Below, in pieces: positions 24,256 through 32,851 of a stretch of 33,220 nt of DNA; position 1 is the stretch's first letter, and every line of letters starts with the position of its first letter. The notes under the pieces are model-generated. The model was given only the letters and a program-made list of their open reading frames with translations. It was not told where the DNA came from and searched no databases. A program made the position numbers and the translations under genes. The DNA is taken from positions 1 to 33,220 of the forward strand of contig JAPOYD010000176.1 of assembly GCA_026706735.1 (NCBI GenBank). Direction: 5' to 3'. This stretch comes from Nitrospinota bacterium. Its GTDB lineage: Bacteria; UBA8248.

Positions 24256-25932
24256 TCAAAAATCATCCGCCGAGAATTCAGGTCGCTCCCGCAGTATCAC
24301 CTTGATGTCCTCTCGCTTGTGTTTGCGCGTGGTGGTCTTGGGCAACTCCTCCTCGGGCCAGAGGAAAAACCCGGCCACCCTCTTGTAATCCGCAAGGTGC
24401 GCGCTCAGGCGCTTGAGCTCGGAATCAGCCAGAGCTGCTCGCTTCTCATCTTCTTGCGGCAGATCGGCTTCGGGGTCGAGCACCACGACGGCGAATACCT
24501 CCTCCCCGCCGCGGGTAGTTTTCCGCCCTATGACGCACACGTCCAGAAACCACTCGCTCTCGAGAAGCTGCTCTTCCACCTCTTCGGGGTAAATATTTTT
24601 CCCCGCCTCGGAGACGATGACGTTCTTGGAACGGCCGCATATCGTGAGGTAGCCCTCCGTATCCAGGCGGCCGATGTCTCCGGTATGAAACCACCCGTCT
24701 CGCAAGACTTCCGCCGTGAGTTCGGGGTTCTCGAAGTAGCCTTGCATCACGTTCGGTCCTCGTACAAGTACTTCTCCCTCTCCCTCGTCGGCACCTTCTA
24801 CGGGTACGATACGCGCCTCCACCCCCGGAATTGGCGGGCCGACGGTTCCGATTCTGTTCGGCGCCCCCGGCGGAGTCACATGGGTAACGGGGGATGTTTC
24901 CGTCAAACCATACCCCTGCAGCACTTCAATTCCCAGAACCAGCAAATCGCGAGCAATTTTCGGGTCCAGTGCGGACCCCCCACTAGCAAAGAAACGCAAA
25001 TCCGGGCCGAGATTCTTCTTCACCTGGGGGAACAAGAGATGCCCGACGCGAAGACCCATGGAGAGGCAAAAACCCGAAATACCGAAAAGGGTATTGAAAA
25101 CGAGTTTTTTCGCACCGCTCAGAGACTCCACGTTCGACATGATTCGCTTGTGGATGAGCCGCGCAAGTGCTGGCACCATCAGGCAGATGGTGATGCCCTC
25201 GTTCTGCATGGCCTCCACGAGGAGGCGAGGGTTCAACGATGAGAGGTAATGCACACGGGCGCCTGCTGTCAGCGGTATCTGAAAACCGCCCGTGCTCTCG
25301 AACATGTGGTGAAGCGGCAGAACCGAGAGAAAAACGTCGTCCTCCCCAACGAGGAAAGGTTGGAGGGCTGCGCGCACATTGGATGTGATATTCCCGTGAG
25401 AGAGCATCACGCCCTTGGGCGTTCCTGTCGTTCCCGATGAAAACGACACGAGCGCCAGGTCGTCCGGGCTTCGTTCTGCGCCAGGCAGCGTATCCAGCGA
25501 AACGGCGAGGTCAGGCTCTCTGTCCCCATCGATGCGCAACACCGGGCAGGCCGATGCGAGAGCGCCTGCGAGCGAAGTCGCGCGTTCCTCTTCCTGAGCA
25601 TCCGTAACCAGACAAACGGGTCTTGCTTTCTCCAAGATGTTCGCGAGCTCTCCCTCTTTCAAATTCACGTCCAGAGGGACGAGAACGCCGCCGGCAAGCA
25701 GCGTCCCGAAATACCCCACGCCCCACTCGGGCTGATTCGGCGCCAACTGGGCGACGAAATCGCCCAGCTTCACGCCCGCATCCATCAACTCGCGCGCCAA
25801 AGCGGCCGCCTTTCCGCACAGCTCCCTTCTCGTGAGCGTCACCCGGCCGCGTCCTTCCACGTCGCCTTCCAGAGCGACCGAGTCGGGAAATTTCGCAGTT
25901 GTCTCTTTCAGGAGATCAATCAGCGTATCCAT
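24256..25932 (-). CDS. AMP-binding acyl-CoA synthetase-like ligase
   Basis: 558 residues of the ANL superfamily. ATP-binding loop SSGTTGTPKG (165-174), YGLTETSP (341-348), HTGDIGRLDTEGYL (416-429), GRSKNVIVSEAGKNIYPEEVE with the long-chain synthetase type NIYPEE element, and a late PKTTTRKHKR carrying the candidate catalytic lysine. It activates a carboxylic acid as acyl-AMP and probably joins it to CoA; long-chain fatty acids are the commonest substrates. The start is supported by AGGAGG 7 nt upstream. It lies 87 bp after phnE on the same strand, with a hairpin between, so it may be a partly separate unit. Confidence 0.92.
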   Translation of the reverse strand: MDTLIDLLKETTAKFPDSVALEGDVEGRGRVTLTRRELCGKAAALARELMDAGVKLGDFVAQLAPNQPEWGVGYFGTLLAGGVLVPLDVNLKEGELANILEKARPVCLVTDAQEEERATSLAGALASACPVLRIDGDREPDLAVSLDTLPGAERSPDDLALVSFSSGTTGTPKGVMLSHGNITSNVRAALQPFLVGEDDVFLSVLPLHHMFESTGGFQIPLTAGARVHYLSSLNPRLLVEAMQNEGITICLMVPALARLIHKRIMSNVESLSGAKKLVFNTLFGISGFCLSMGLRVGHLLFPQVKKNLGPDLRFFASGGSALDPKIARDLLVLGIEVLQGYGLTETSPVTHVTPPGAPNRIGTVGPPIPGVEARIVPVEGADEGEGEVLVRGPNVMQGYFENPELTAEVLRDGWFHTGDIGRLDTEGYLTICGRSKNVIVSEAGKNIYPEEVEEQLLESEWFLDVCVIGRKTTRGGEEVFAVVVLDPEADLPQEDEKRAALADSELKRLSAHLADYKRVAGFFLWPEEELPKTTTRKHKREDIKVILRERPEFSADDF

Positions 25933-25945
25933 ACCAGTTCCTCCT

Positions 25946-25965
25946 GCTTCGGCCCGGCCGAAAGC
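25946..25965 (-). terminator. GC-rich hairpin between phnE and ligase gene
   Basis: GCTTCGGCC and GGCCGAAAGC pair over 8-9 bp with one bulged base. No T tract follows in the minus direction (the next bases are GCAGGAGG, the ligase ribosome site), so it may be a 3'-end stabiliser or attenuator rather than a true terminator. Confidence 0.3.
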
Positions 25966-26019
25966 TTCCGCCAGGCAGAGCGGGGTTTACCACCACTCTA
26001 CTCCAGTAAACGTCCCGGG

Positions 26020-26811
26020 CTAAATCAACCGTTTCCTGACCTGCCATGCGGCGAACTCTCCCGCAAAAACCAGGGCGATGATCGCCAGCACCAGCACGCC
26101 TGATTTTTGCCACTGAAACTGCTTCACGTATAAGAACACGTAAAACCCCAGCCCTCCCGCGCCGACGAGACCCAGAATCGTGGAATCGCGAAGATTCATC
26201 TCGAAACGTATGGCCAGATGCGCGACCATCTGCGGCAAAACCTGGGGGATCAGACCATGTTGAATGATCTGAAGAGAAGATGCACCTGTGCCCTGCAATG
26301 CAAGCAGGGGTTTCTGGTCGGTCGCCTCGATCTCCTCCGCCACGAACCGACCGAGCACTCCGACGGAGTGCACCGCCAGCGCCAACACGCCGGGAAAAGG
26401 GCCAAGCCCCACGGCGGAGACGAACAACAATGCGAGAAGCAGCAGGGGGATGGAGCGGACGAACGCCATGAATGCCTTGATGGGCAGATGCACCCAGACA
26501 GGCGTCCAGTTCGACGCCGCGAGTACGCCCAGCGGATAGGCGAACAAAGCGCCCAGAAAAGTACCTGCAATGGTGGTTTGCAGCGTTTCGACAGCCGAGG
26601 TCAGCAAAACATCCCAAACCGACCAATCCGGCGGCGTCATCCGGCCAAAGAAGTGAAACAGTTGGGGAATCCCGCGCCAGAATTGCCCGAGTGAAAACTC
26701 AGAACCCTGAAAAGACCAGAATAAGAGTGCGCTAACCGCCAGGAAGAGGCTGACCTTGCCAGCCATACGGCCAGGTGAAAGCGCTTCTGCTTGCTCTCGT
26801 TCCGTTCCCAT
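26020..26811 (-). CDS. phnE: PhnE-like ABC transporter permease
   Basis: 263 residues with about six membrane helices. The inner-membrane component motif (EAA loop) is EEIEATDQKPLLALQGTGAS followed by LIPQVLPQ, matching phosphonate-type permeases. Also present are FVRSIPLLLLALLFVSAVG and RDSTILGLVGAGGLGF, both typical of PhnE. The ATG at 26811 has GGAG 6 nt upstream and lies inside phnC, giving an 80-bp overlap; Met16 (26766) is an alternative. With PhnC and the PhnD-like protein it makes a complete importer; the substrate may be phosphonate, phosphite or another small anion. Confidence 0.9.
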   Translation of the reverse strand: MGTEREQAEALSPGRMAGKVSLFLAVSALLFWSFQGSEFSLGQFWRGIPQLFHFFGRMTPPDWSVWDVLLTSAVETLQTTIAGTFLGALFAYPLGVLAASNWTPVWVHLPIKAFMAFVRSIPLLLLALLFVSAVGLGPFPGVLALAVHSVGVLGRFVAEEIEATDQKPLLALQGTGASSLQIIQHGLIPQVLPQMVAHLAIRFEMNLRDSTILGLVGAGGLGFYVFLYVKQFQWQKSGVLVLAIIALVFAGEFAAWQVRKRLI

Positions 26812-27577
26812 TCACGACTCCGTTCGTTCCCATGAACTCGTAGATTTCACCTATCCTATCATTCGAGAGGGAATCCGAAGAACCATCCCACATGATTTTT
26901 CCGTTTTTCATCGCCAGGACTCTATCGGCATACTTCCGCGCAAGCTCGGGAAGGTGGAGGCTCATTATGAGAGTAAGGTCGTAGGCGTCACAAACGGACA
27001 CGAGAAGATCCATGATGTCCTCGGCCAGGGCCGGGTCCAGGCTCGAAACGGGTTCATCGGCCAGCAGAATCGTCGGCTCTTGCGCCAACGCCCGGGCGAT
27101 GGCCACGCGCTGCTGTTCTCCGCCGGAGAGCGTGCGGGCGAAGCGGCGTTGCTTGTCCTCGAGATGCACCTCATGAATGGCCTGCGCGCAGATTTGTAAA
27201 TCTCGCTGCGAGCAGATTCCAAATACGCTTTTGAGCAAAGACACATAACCGAGCCTTCCGTGGTAGACGTTTTGCCAAACGGTTTCTCGGCCTATCAAGT
27301 CGAAATGCTGATGAATCATGCCAATATGGCGATGGTGCGTTTTTATCTTCTGCGGGTCCTTAATGGGGAAAACATCCCCCATCACGACCACTTTGCCCTC
27401 CTTGCAAGGCACGTAGCCTTTGAGCATTCTCATGAGGGTCGTCTTGCCGGAACCGCTGTTGCCGATGATGGCCACCCTCTCCCCACGAGAGACCTCAAGA
27501 TGATCAACGGCGAGAATCGTCCGCCCCCCCATCTGCACGCGCGCATTTTCAATTTGGATGACCATTTCTTTCGACAT
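26732..27577 (-). CDS. phnC: PhnC-like ABC transporter ATP-binding protein
   Basis: 281 residues. Walker A GNSGSGKT (39-46), Q-loop [12 protein letters not shown] signature LSGGEQQR (150-157), Walker B LLADEP (171-176), D-loop SSLDPA and H-loop His208. The region [23 protein letters not shown] is typical of PhnC. The last ~27 residues (from the phnE start codon on) are encoded in the overlap and lie past the usual end of the family, so this tail may be an outcome of the overlap rather than a functional part. It starts 4 bp after the PhnD-like gene ends and uses ATP to drive import through PhnE. Confidence 0.92.
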   Translation of the reverse strand: MSKEMVIQIENARVQMGGRTILAVDHLEVSRGERVAIIGNSGSGKTTLMRMLKGYVPCKEGKVVVMGDVFPIKDPQKIKTHHRHIGMIHQHFDLIGRETVWQNVYHGRLGYVSLLKSVFGICSQRDLQICAQAIHEVHLEDKQRRFARTLSGGEQQRVAIARALAQEPTILLADEPVSSLDPALAEDIMDLLVSVCDAYDLTLIMSLHLPELARKYADRVLAMKNGKIMWDGSSDSLSNDRIGEIYEFMGTNGVVNGNGTRASRSAFTWPYGWQGQPLPGG

Positions 27578-27581
27578 TTTT

Positions 27582-28505
27582 CTATTCCCTTAAAAAACCA
27601 TACTTTCGGGCCATATCGGCCACCGATTGAAATCGACTGTGGTCGACTCTAACGTAACCATCCGTTCCGTAAAGAGCCCGCAGCAAACTGCGATTTTCAG
27701 GCCGGTTCATCTTCAGCATCGCCGCGATGAACCTTCGCCTGATTTCAGGCTCCAGCCCCTTGCGCACCACCACGTTGTGGCTGGGAATTCTGGCCGACTG
27801 CGCGATAGCGACAACCTGATCACGCTGCTCAGGGCGCAGGAGGTTGAGCGCGTATTGGCTGACGCCGGCTGCGTTGACGAAGCCGCCGACCATCGAGTTA
27901 ATCGCCTGCTGATCCCCACCTGCGAAATAAACTCTTCGGAAAAATCCACCCTCGGGCTTTTCTACTCCCCCATTCACCAGACCAGCGCGAGTGAAAATGT
28001 CATGGGGGTACATGAACCCCGAACTCGAAATGGGATCGACATAAGCGATAGTCTTGCCCTTGAGATCGGATAGTTTTCTGATGCCGCTGTCCTTGCGAAC
28101 AAAAATCCTCGAATAGTAGTAGGGTTTTCCGCCGTATATCTCCCCGAGAACGGCCTCGACTCCCGAATACTTGTTCGCCAGGACATAAGGCAGCGGAGAC
28201 ATGAAGCTCACGTCCGCCTTTTTCGAGATCATCGCTTCTACTGCGGCCGAATAATTCAAGGTGATGAAATAGCGGACCTTGCGCCCCATCTCTTTTTCCA
28301 GGAAATTCATCGCAGGCCTCACGTTGCTGATGAGTTTTTCGGGATTTTCGAGTGGAATGAACGCGACCCGAAGCTCTCTATCGACGGCATAGAGGGGAGC
28401 CGCGGCAAACAGCAAAAAGCCGAAAATGAGGAGAATCCCCACCTTGAAACCGCCTCTCGGCGCTTTCGGCGATAATATTCGAATGAAACGCATGACTATG
28501 CTCAT
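27582..28505 (-). CDS. phnD: PhnD-like phosphate/phosphonate ABC transporter binding protein
   Basis: 307 residues. The signal peptide GILLIFGFLLFAAAPLYA is cleaved after residue 40, so the mature protein is periplasmic. Family features are RVAFIPLENPEKL, KADVSFMSPLPYV (where PhnD proteins place an aromatic residue for the oxyanion pocket), YYYSRIFVRKDSGI, and VDPISSSGFMYP, matching the DPxSxSG loop that binds the phosphonate/phosphite group. The exact ligand is not resolved from the sequence. The start overlaps the cytochrome stop by 4 bp (ATGA), and phnC follows after 4 bp. Met5 (28493) is an alternative start. Confidence 0.9.
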   Translation of the reverse strand: MSIVMRFIRILSPKAPRGGFKVGILLIFGFLLFAAAPLYAVDRELRVAFIPLENPEKLISNVRPAMNFLEKEMGRKVRYFITLNYSAAVEAMISKKADVSFMSPLPYVLANKYSGVEAVLGEIYGGKPYYYSRIFVRKDSGIRKLSDLKGKTIAYVDPISSSGFMYPHDIFTRAGLVNGGVEKPEGGFFRRVYFAGGDQQAINSMVGGFVNAAGVSQYALNLLRPEQRDQVVAIAQSARIPSHNVVVRKGLEPEIRRRFIAAMLKMNRPENRSLLRALYGTDGYVRVDHSRFQSVADMARKYGFLRE

Positions 28506-30463
28506 TTCAGTTTGTCCTGGTTTTTCTGATAAAGCGCGTGATAAGCCGCGATTTTATGGTCGGTCATTTTCACGTCGCCGACGAGATGAGCCCTCAAGGC
28601 CTCATTCAGCTTCTTTTCCATTTCATTGAGAATCGGCAGATTCCCCTTGTCCTGAACATCCCATTTATGAGCCTGAACCTCACGCACCACGGTTTTGAGC
28701 AAAACGGTGATTAATTCTTTTTTCTTTCTCTGTTTCAAGCGCTCATAAGTAGAGAGAAAGAACTTGAACTCCTCCAACTCCGACTCCAGTGTGTAAACCG
28801 TATCCTCAATCCCCTGGACACCATCACCCACGGCTTCGACGTAGGCCGTGAGGTCGTCAATATCTTCTCGGCTCAATCCCAGATTGAATTGCGTGTTGAA
28901 CCATTCATTAACCGCCCGCAGGGTGGGGAGGCTCCCGTCGTGGAAATATGGGGCCGTGAACTTCGATGAGAGCAGTGTGGGCGTATCCAGGCCGCCCGCG
29001 CGGAAGGGCTGGTTCCCTCCTCCCGTGGAACCGATGTTGTGGCGTTTGTGATCCACGAAATTCGCGTTGGGAATGTGGCAACTCGCGCAACTCATGCCGC
29101 CCATCATCTGCGGAAACTTCCGGTGAAATATCTTCTCGCCCCGAAGCGCCGCTTTTGAAACTTCTCTGGGATTGAGCCCCCCGCTTTTTTTCAGCTTCGG
29201 GTTCGGCAAGAACTCGAACTCGTTCATGTATGCGATCATCCCGTCCATGATCATCGGATCGGGCTCTGGCCCATTGAACTCGTTTACGATAACATTGCGA
29301 ACGAATTCCCTGAGCGAGGCGAAACGCCCGTTTCTGCCATAAGGGGCCGTGAAGCGAATGCCCCGCAAATCAGGCGTGTCCAATGGATCGTGCAGGCCGT
29401 TGTTGGCATGGCCGGCGAAGAAGCTGTTCGACACGTCCATCCCGCCTTTTTTCCTGGAAAGGCCGGGGATGAAGAATTTGGGATTCGTCACCCCCTTGTT
29501 GTGGCAAGTGTTACAACTGATGCCGAGGCTGCGCGCGGGTTCGCCGAATATCTCCGGGCTGTCGAAAGCCATGTCCCCAAAAGCGATGAGGAAAGTTTCC
29601 GCCTCGCTCACTCCGCGCTCCGCCATTCCGAGAATTTGCCTGGGGCGCGGGAGTTGTTTGTTGATGTCGGAGCCTGGCGGCAAACGCCACGGCACTTTTG
29701 CCGTTTCAATATACGTTTCGCTCGCCCTGGGACGGGGCAGAAGCCTGTGCTCTTTTCCGGCCCGGAACCCGGAAAATTTCGAATGGAAGTACCCGCGAAT
29801 GAAAGCGGTGCTCTCGCGAATTTTCTCCAGATTCATCGGCCTTGCGCCGATGCCCATCACGCCGGCCGCTCCGAGGTGAGAACTCGCTTCAAGCCAATGG
29901 ATTTGCATCTTTTCCCAAGCCGCGGGGTCCAGATGCGGGAGAGTTTCTGCGAAAGCTTGGAAAATTCTTCGCGCCTCGTTCAGGCGGTTTTTCACCTCGG
30001 TTCTGCTCGAATCCGACTTGATCTCGTCCAGATGAAAGATCAGCAGCGAGGCGACCCCCCGCGTGACCAAGGAGAAAACCAGACGACTCCCGTTCTTGCG
30101 CGCGGCGACCATGTCCGGCTCTTCATCGCCTCTCGCCACGGGCTGGGCCACGCGCTTGGCAGTGGCCAGGTCTTCCGAGAACTTCTTCGCACCAGGAGAA
30201 TTCACTTCCTTCAGCGCTTCTTCGATACGCTTCAAATCGGACCACACCTGTGGCCAAAGCACAGGATTCAGATTCAAGATGAAGCCGGCGCGACGATAGC
30301 TTTCGGCAACGGGGTGTAATTCCTCTGGAGGGACGATGTGCGCCGAAACCGGGCTGAAACTCATCAACACCAACCCGGCAGCCAGAAGCCATGCCGATAT
30401 CGTCAAGGAATTTTTCACACGCAGAGCAAGCCTCGCCCCGGGCGCTTTGAGGCTACATTTCAT
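28502..30463 (-). CDS. Di-heme cytochrome c peroxidase-like protein, extended, with duplicated heme modules
   Basis: 653 residues from ATG 30463, chosen over an upstream TTG because of GGAG 9 nt before it and a proper signal peptide (SAWLLAAGLVLMSFSPVSA, cut after residue 41). Two CxxCH heme sites: CNTCH (317-321) and CASCH (459-463). Each is followed by a similar block, FTAPYGRNGRFASLREFV and FTAPYFHDGSLPTLRAV, so the two halves look like repeats. The second block matches the CCP/MauG C-terminal heme domain. The ~300-residue N-terminal helical region and ~110-residue charged tail are extra to the usual 330-380 residue family. It acts in the periplasm; peroxide reduction or a MauG-like oxidation are both possible. 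Translation is coupled to the PhnD-like gene. Confidence 0.88.
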   Translation of the reverse strand: MKCSLKAPGARLALRVKNSLTISAWLLAAGLVLMSFSPVSAHIVPPEELHPVAESYRRAGFILNLNPVLWPQVWSDLKRIEEALKEVNSPGAKKFSEDLATAKRVAQPVARGDEEPDMVAARKNGSRLVFSLVTRGVASLLIFHLDEIKSDSSRTEVKNRLNEARRIFQAFAETLPHLDPAAWEKMQIHWLEASSHLGAAGVMGIGARPMNLEKIRESTAFIRGYFHSKFSGFRAGKEHRLLPRPRASETYIETAKVPWRLPPGSDINKQLPRPRQILGMAERGVSEAETFLIAFGDMAFDSPEIFGEPARSLGISCNTCHNKGVTNPKFFIPGLSRKKGGMDVSNSFFAGHANNGLHDPLDTPDLRGIRFTAPYGRNGRFASLREFVRNVIVNEFNGPEPDPMIMDGMIAYMNEFEFLPNPKLKKSGGLNPREVSKAALRGEKIFHRKFPQMMGGMSCASCHIPNANFVDHKRHNIGSTGGGNQPFRAGGLDTPTLLSSKFTAPYFHDGSLPTLRAVNEWFNTQFNLGLSREDIDDLTAYVEAVGDGVQGIEDTVYTLESELEEFKFFLSTYERLKQRKKKELITVLLKTVVREVQAHKWDVQDKGNLPILNEMEKKLNEALRAHLVGDVKMTDHKIAAYHALYQKNQDKLK

Positions 30464-30498
30464 GTTTTCGGTTCTCCAAAAAAACCACCAACACAACA

Positions 30499-30528
30499 AT
30501 TTTATTTGGATTTAAAAAATAAAGTCAA
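30499..30528 (-). promoter_or_regulatory. Sigma70-type promoter of the cytochrome-phnDCE operon
   Basis: On the minus strand TTGACT (30528-30523, 5 of 6 match) and TAAAAT (30504-30499, 5 of 6) are separated by 18 AT-rich bp. The cytochrome ATG lies about 36 bases past the -10 box. Confidence 0.65.
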
Positions 30529-30531
30529 CCC

Positions 30532-30561
30532 ATGTTTAACATATTTTTAGGCATGCCTAAA
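30532..30561. promoter_or_regulatory. Perfect 16-bp palindrome (DtxR/MntR-like operator?) plus small inverted repeat
   Basis: TTTAGGCATGCCTAAA (30546-30561) is a perfect palindrome 18 bp upstream of the -35 box; between them lies ATGTTTAACAT (30532-30542), a second small inverted repeat. The TTAGG/CCTAA half-sites resemble those recognised by iron- or manganese-dependent DtxR-family regulators, though their spacing is shorter than in the classical DtxR box. Any metal link is inference. Confidence 0.45.
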
Positions 30562-30659
30562 TATGAAAGCGGCCATAAAAATCAACATAAACAGATGTTT
30601 CTGGGGATATATTGAAAATTTCATTTGAAATATTTTGAGTTCTTTCAGATTGGCGAGCG

Positions 30660-30693
30660 AAAAAACCGGCCCTAATAACAAATAGAGCCGGTT
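30660..30693 (-). terminator. Intrinsic terminator of amt-glnK
   Basis: On the minus strand a stem AACCGGC (30693-30687) pairs with GCCGGTT (30670-30664), and the transcript runs directly into a T6 tract (30665-30660). It lies about 125 bp after the glnK stop. Confidence 0.75.
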
Positions 30694-30816
30694 CTTTGAA
30701 GATCCGAGGTTTCGTGTTTCTAAAAATCGATCTGAAGCCGGGTTTCAAAGACCATAAAGTCTTTCCACCTATCGTCCCCGCTCCACTATTGAAACCATTC
30801 TCCTTAGCTGCAGATT

Positions 30817-31155
30817 TTAGATCGCACCATCGCCTCTATCACCGGTGCGTATACGCACGCAATCTTCCACCGCCTGGACAAATATTTTTCCGTCGCCTAT
30901 CTGGCCCGAATTCGCCGCATCACAAATCGCAGTGACGATGGAATCGGCGTTGTCGTCTTGCGTCAAGATTTCGACCTTGATCTTCGGCAGGAAATCAACC
31001 ACATACTCGCTACCTCGATACAGTTCGGTGTGGCCCTTTTGACGGCCAAAGCCCTTAACTTCGGTAACCGTCATGCCAGTCACACCAGCATCTCCCAGAG
31101 CTTCTTTCACATCTTCCAGCTTGAATGGCTTAATAATCGCCGTGACTAAACGCAT
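30817..31155 (-). CDS. glnK: Nitrogen regulatory protein PII (GlnK/GlnB)
   Basis: 112 residues, the normal PII length. The T-loop reads QKGHTELYRGSEYVVDFLPK with Tyr51, the uridylylation site, and the B- and C-loop motifs IGDGKIFV and VRIRTGDRG are present. PII proteins sense 2-oxoglutarate and ATP/ADP, and the GlnK type binds and blocks the ammonium channel. It lies 59 bp downstream of amt on the same strand with AGAGGA 7 nt before the ATG, and a terminator follows, so amt-glnK is a two-gene operon. The pairing with amt favours the name glnK over glnB. Confidence 0.96.
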   Translation of the reverse strand: MRLVTAIIKPFKLEDVKEALGDAGVTGMTVTEVKGFGRQKGHTELYRGSEYVVDFLPKIKVEILTQDDNADSIVTAICDAANSGQIGDGKIFVQAVEDCVRIRTGDRGDGAI

Positions 31156-31214
31156 TGTTCATTCCTCTCAAGATGACAGATGGACTCATCCAGTAAAATC
31201 CCCTCGCGCTTGAA

Positions 31215-32606
31215 TCAACCCAGCCTCTCGCCCGCGTAGGCCTCCATGCCGTGCTCGGAGAGGTCGAGACCAGCCGATTCGTCCTCTGCGGAAACGCGAA
31301 CACCCATTACCGCTTTCACGACCTGCCAAAGGATGAGGGACAAGACGAATGTAAACACACCGACCGCGATGACACCCGTAAGCTGCTTGATGAAGAGCCC
31401 TGCGCCACCGCCGTAGAACAAACCTACGACGCCGTCGTCAATGGAAGGCGCGGCGAACAAACCGAGCGCAAGCGTCCCGAATATGCCGCATACCAAGTGA
31501 ACAGAAACGGCGCCGACCGGGTCGTCTATCTTGATCTTATCGAGAAACGGAACCGCAATGCAGACGATGACGCCCGCTGCCAGACCGATTATCACCGCCC
31601 CCAGCGGAGTGACGTTGGCGCATGGCGCCGTGATGGCGACGAGCCCTGCAAGCGCCCCGTTCACACTCATGGAAAGATCGGCTTTTCCGAACATGGTGCG
31701 CGACGTAATGCTAGAAGCCACGACGCCCGCTGAGGCGGCGAGATTCGTCGTCACGGCGATGCGCGCGATGGCACCGGCGTCGGCGGCCATGGTGCTGCCA
31801 GGGTTAAACCCGAACCACCCGAGCCATAATATGAACCCACCCAAGGTGACGAGCGGCATATTGTGGCCGGGCATCGCCTGCATCCGGCCGTCGGACGTAT
31901 ACTTGCCGAGCCGGGGACCAAGAACGATGATTCCGGCGAGTCCCGCCCAACCACCAACGGAGTGAACCACGGTGGAACCGGCGAAATCGAGAAAACCCAT
32001 TCCACCCAACCAGCCGCCACCCCAAATCCAATGTCCCTGAATGGGATAGATGATGGCGACGAGCAGGAAACTGAAGATCATAAACGAGGAAAACTTGATG
32101 CGCTCGGCCACACAGCCCGAGACGATGGTGGCCGCCGTCGCCGCGAAAACGAGTTGGAAGAAAAACTTCGCGTATAGCGGCACGCCCGTCCAATTAAGTG
32201 ACGAGAAAACACCTTTGTACACATCGCCCGTGGCCGGACTGTTGTCCGCCCCTGAGAGGAAAAAACCGTTCGTCCCGAGGATCGAGCTGCCATCGCCAAA
32301 CATGAGGGCGAAACCCAAAATCCAAAATGCCAGGGACGAGACGGCGACGACGCCGAAATTCTTATATAGAATGGCGACGGTGTTCTTGGCCCGACATAGC
32401 CCCGACTCGAGCATCGCAAAGCCCGCATGCATGAAAAACACCAAAAACCCGGCCACCATCACCCAAACAGTGTCCGCCGCGACTTGCAAATCCTTCAAGC
32501 TCTTTGCCACGGCCTTTAGATCCTGCGCCCAGCCGTTGCTGGCGAATGACAAAACCCCCACGGCGAATACCAACACCGCCGTAATGTAGAGACCCCTTCT
32601 TCTCAT
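31215..32606 (-). CDS. amt: Ammonium transporter
   Basis: 463 residues of the Amt/Mep/Rh family. A cleaved signal peptide (AVLVFAVGVLSFASNGWAQ) precedes 11 membrane helices. Characteristic stretches are FFMHAGFAMLESGLCRAKN, STVVHSVGGWAGLAG with the first pore histidine, WLGWFGFNPGSTMAAD, and DPVGAVSVHLVCGIFGTLALG with the second. It conducts ammonium or ammonia across the inner membrane. A very strong ribosome site, GGAGG, precedes the ATG. Regulation by the adjacent PII protein is established for the family; no clear sigma54 promoter is seen upstream. Confidence 0.96.
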   Translation of the reverse strand: MRRRGLYITAVLVFAVGVLSFASNGWAQDLKAVAKSLKDLQVAADTVWVMVAGFLVFFMHAGFAMLESGLCRAKNTVAILYKNFGVVAVSSLAFWILGFALMFGDGSSILGTNGFFLSGADNSPATGDVYKGVFSSLNWTGVPLYAKFFFQLVFAATAATIVSGCVAERIKFSSFMIFSFLLVAIIYPIQGHWIWGGGWLGGMGFLDFAGSTVVHSVGGWAGLAGIIVLGPRLGKYTSDGRMQAMPGHNMPLVTLGGFILWLGWFGFNPGSTMAADAGAIARIAVTTNLAASAGVVASSITSRTMFGKADLSMSVNGALAGLVAITAPCANVTPLGAVIIGLAAGVIVCIAVPFLDKIKIDDPVGAVSVHLVCGIFGTLALGLFAAPSIDDGVVGLFYGGGAGLFIKQLTGVIAVGVFTFVLSLILWQVVKAVMGVRVSAEDESAGLDLSEHGMEAYAGERLG

Positions 32607-32754
32607 GCCCCTTCCTCCGATACGTTTTAGTTATTCCCAGAGTTTACGTTCGCGAAGCATCATCTACATCTTTTAGGTGAGAAGTATTTCAAAATCGTTT
32701 CGACCGTATTACCCGAACGTTAATTACACTTTCCCGGCACTTATTCGCCTCGGT

Positions 32755-32783
32755 TTGACAGGCGATTTCGCGCGTGTTAGCAA
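32755..32783 (+). promoter_or_regulatory. Possible promoter of the carboxymuconolactone decarboxylase-family gene
   Basis: A perfect TTGACA (32755-32760) is followed at 17 bp by TAGCAA (32778-32783), which matches the -10 consensus only 3 of 6. It lies 69 bp upstream of the start codon at 32852. Confidence 0.4.
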
Positions 32784-32851
32784 TTCCGCCAATTCGATAA
32801 AAGAACTTCCGAACCAGCCCTTTCCAGACTCAATCCACTGAAGGAGAAACA

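Larger units (their letters stand above)
30464..30816. other. Intergenic region between glnK and the cytochrome operon
   Basis: These 353 bases hold no gene. From left to right they carry the cytochrome promoter, a small palindrome, a strong 16-bp palindrome and the glnK terminator (listed separately); 30565-30655 is AT-rich without further recognisable structure. Confidence 0.6.

Noticed and set aside
32730-32750. Possible sigma54 promoter GGCAC...CGCC between amt and the CMD gene
   Set aside because: The GG and GC pairs are 9 bp apart instead of 10, and the orientation points away from amt.
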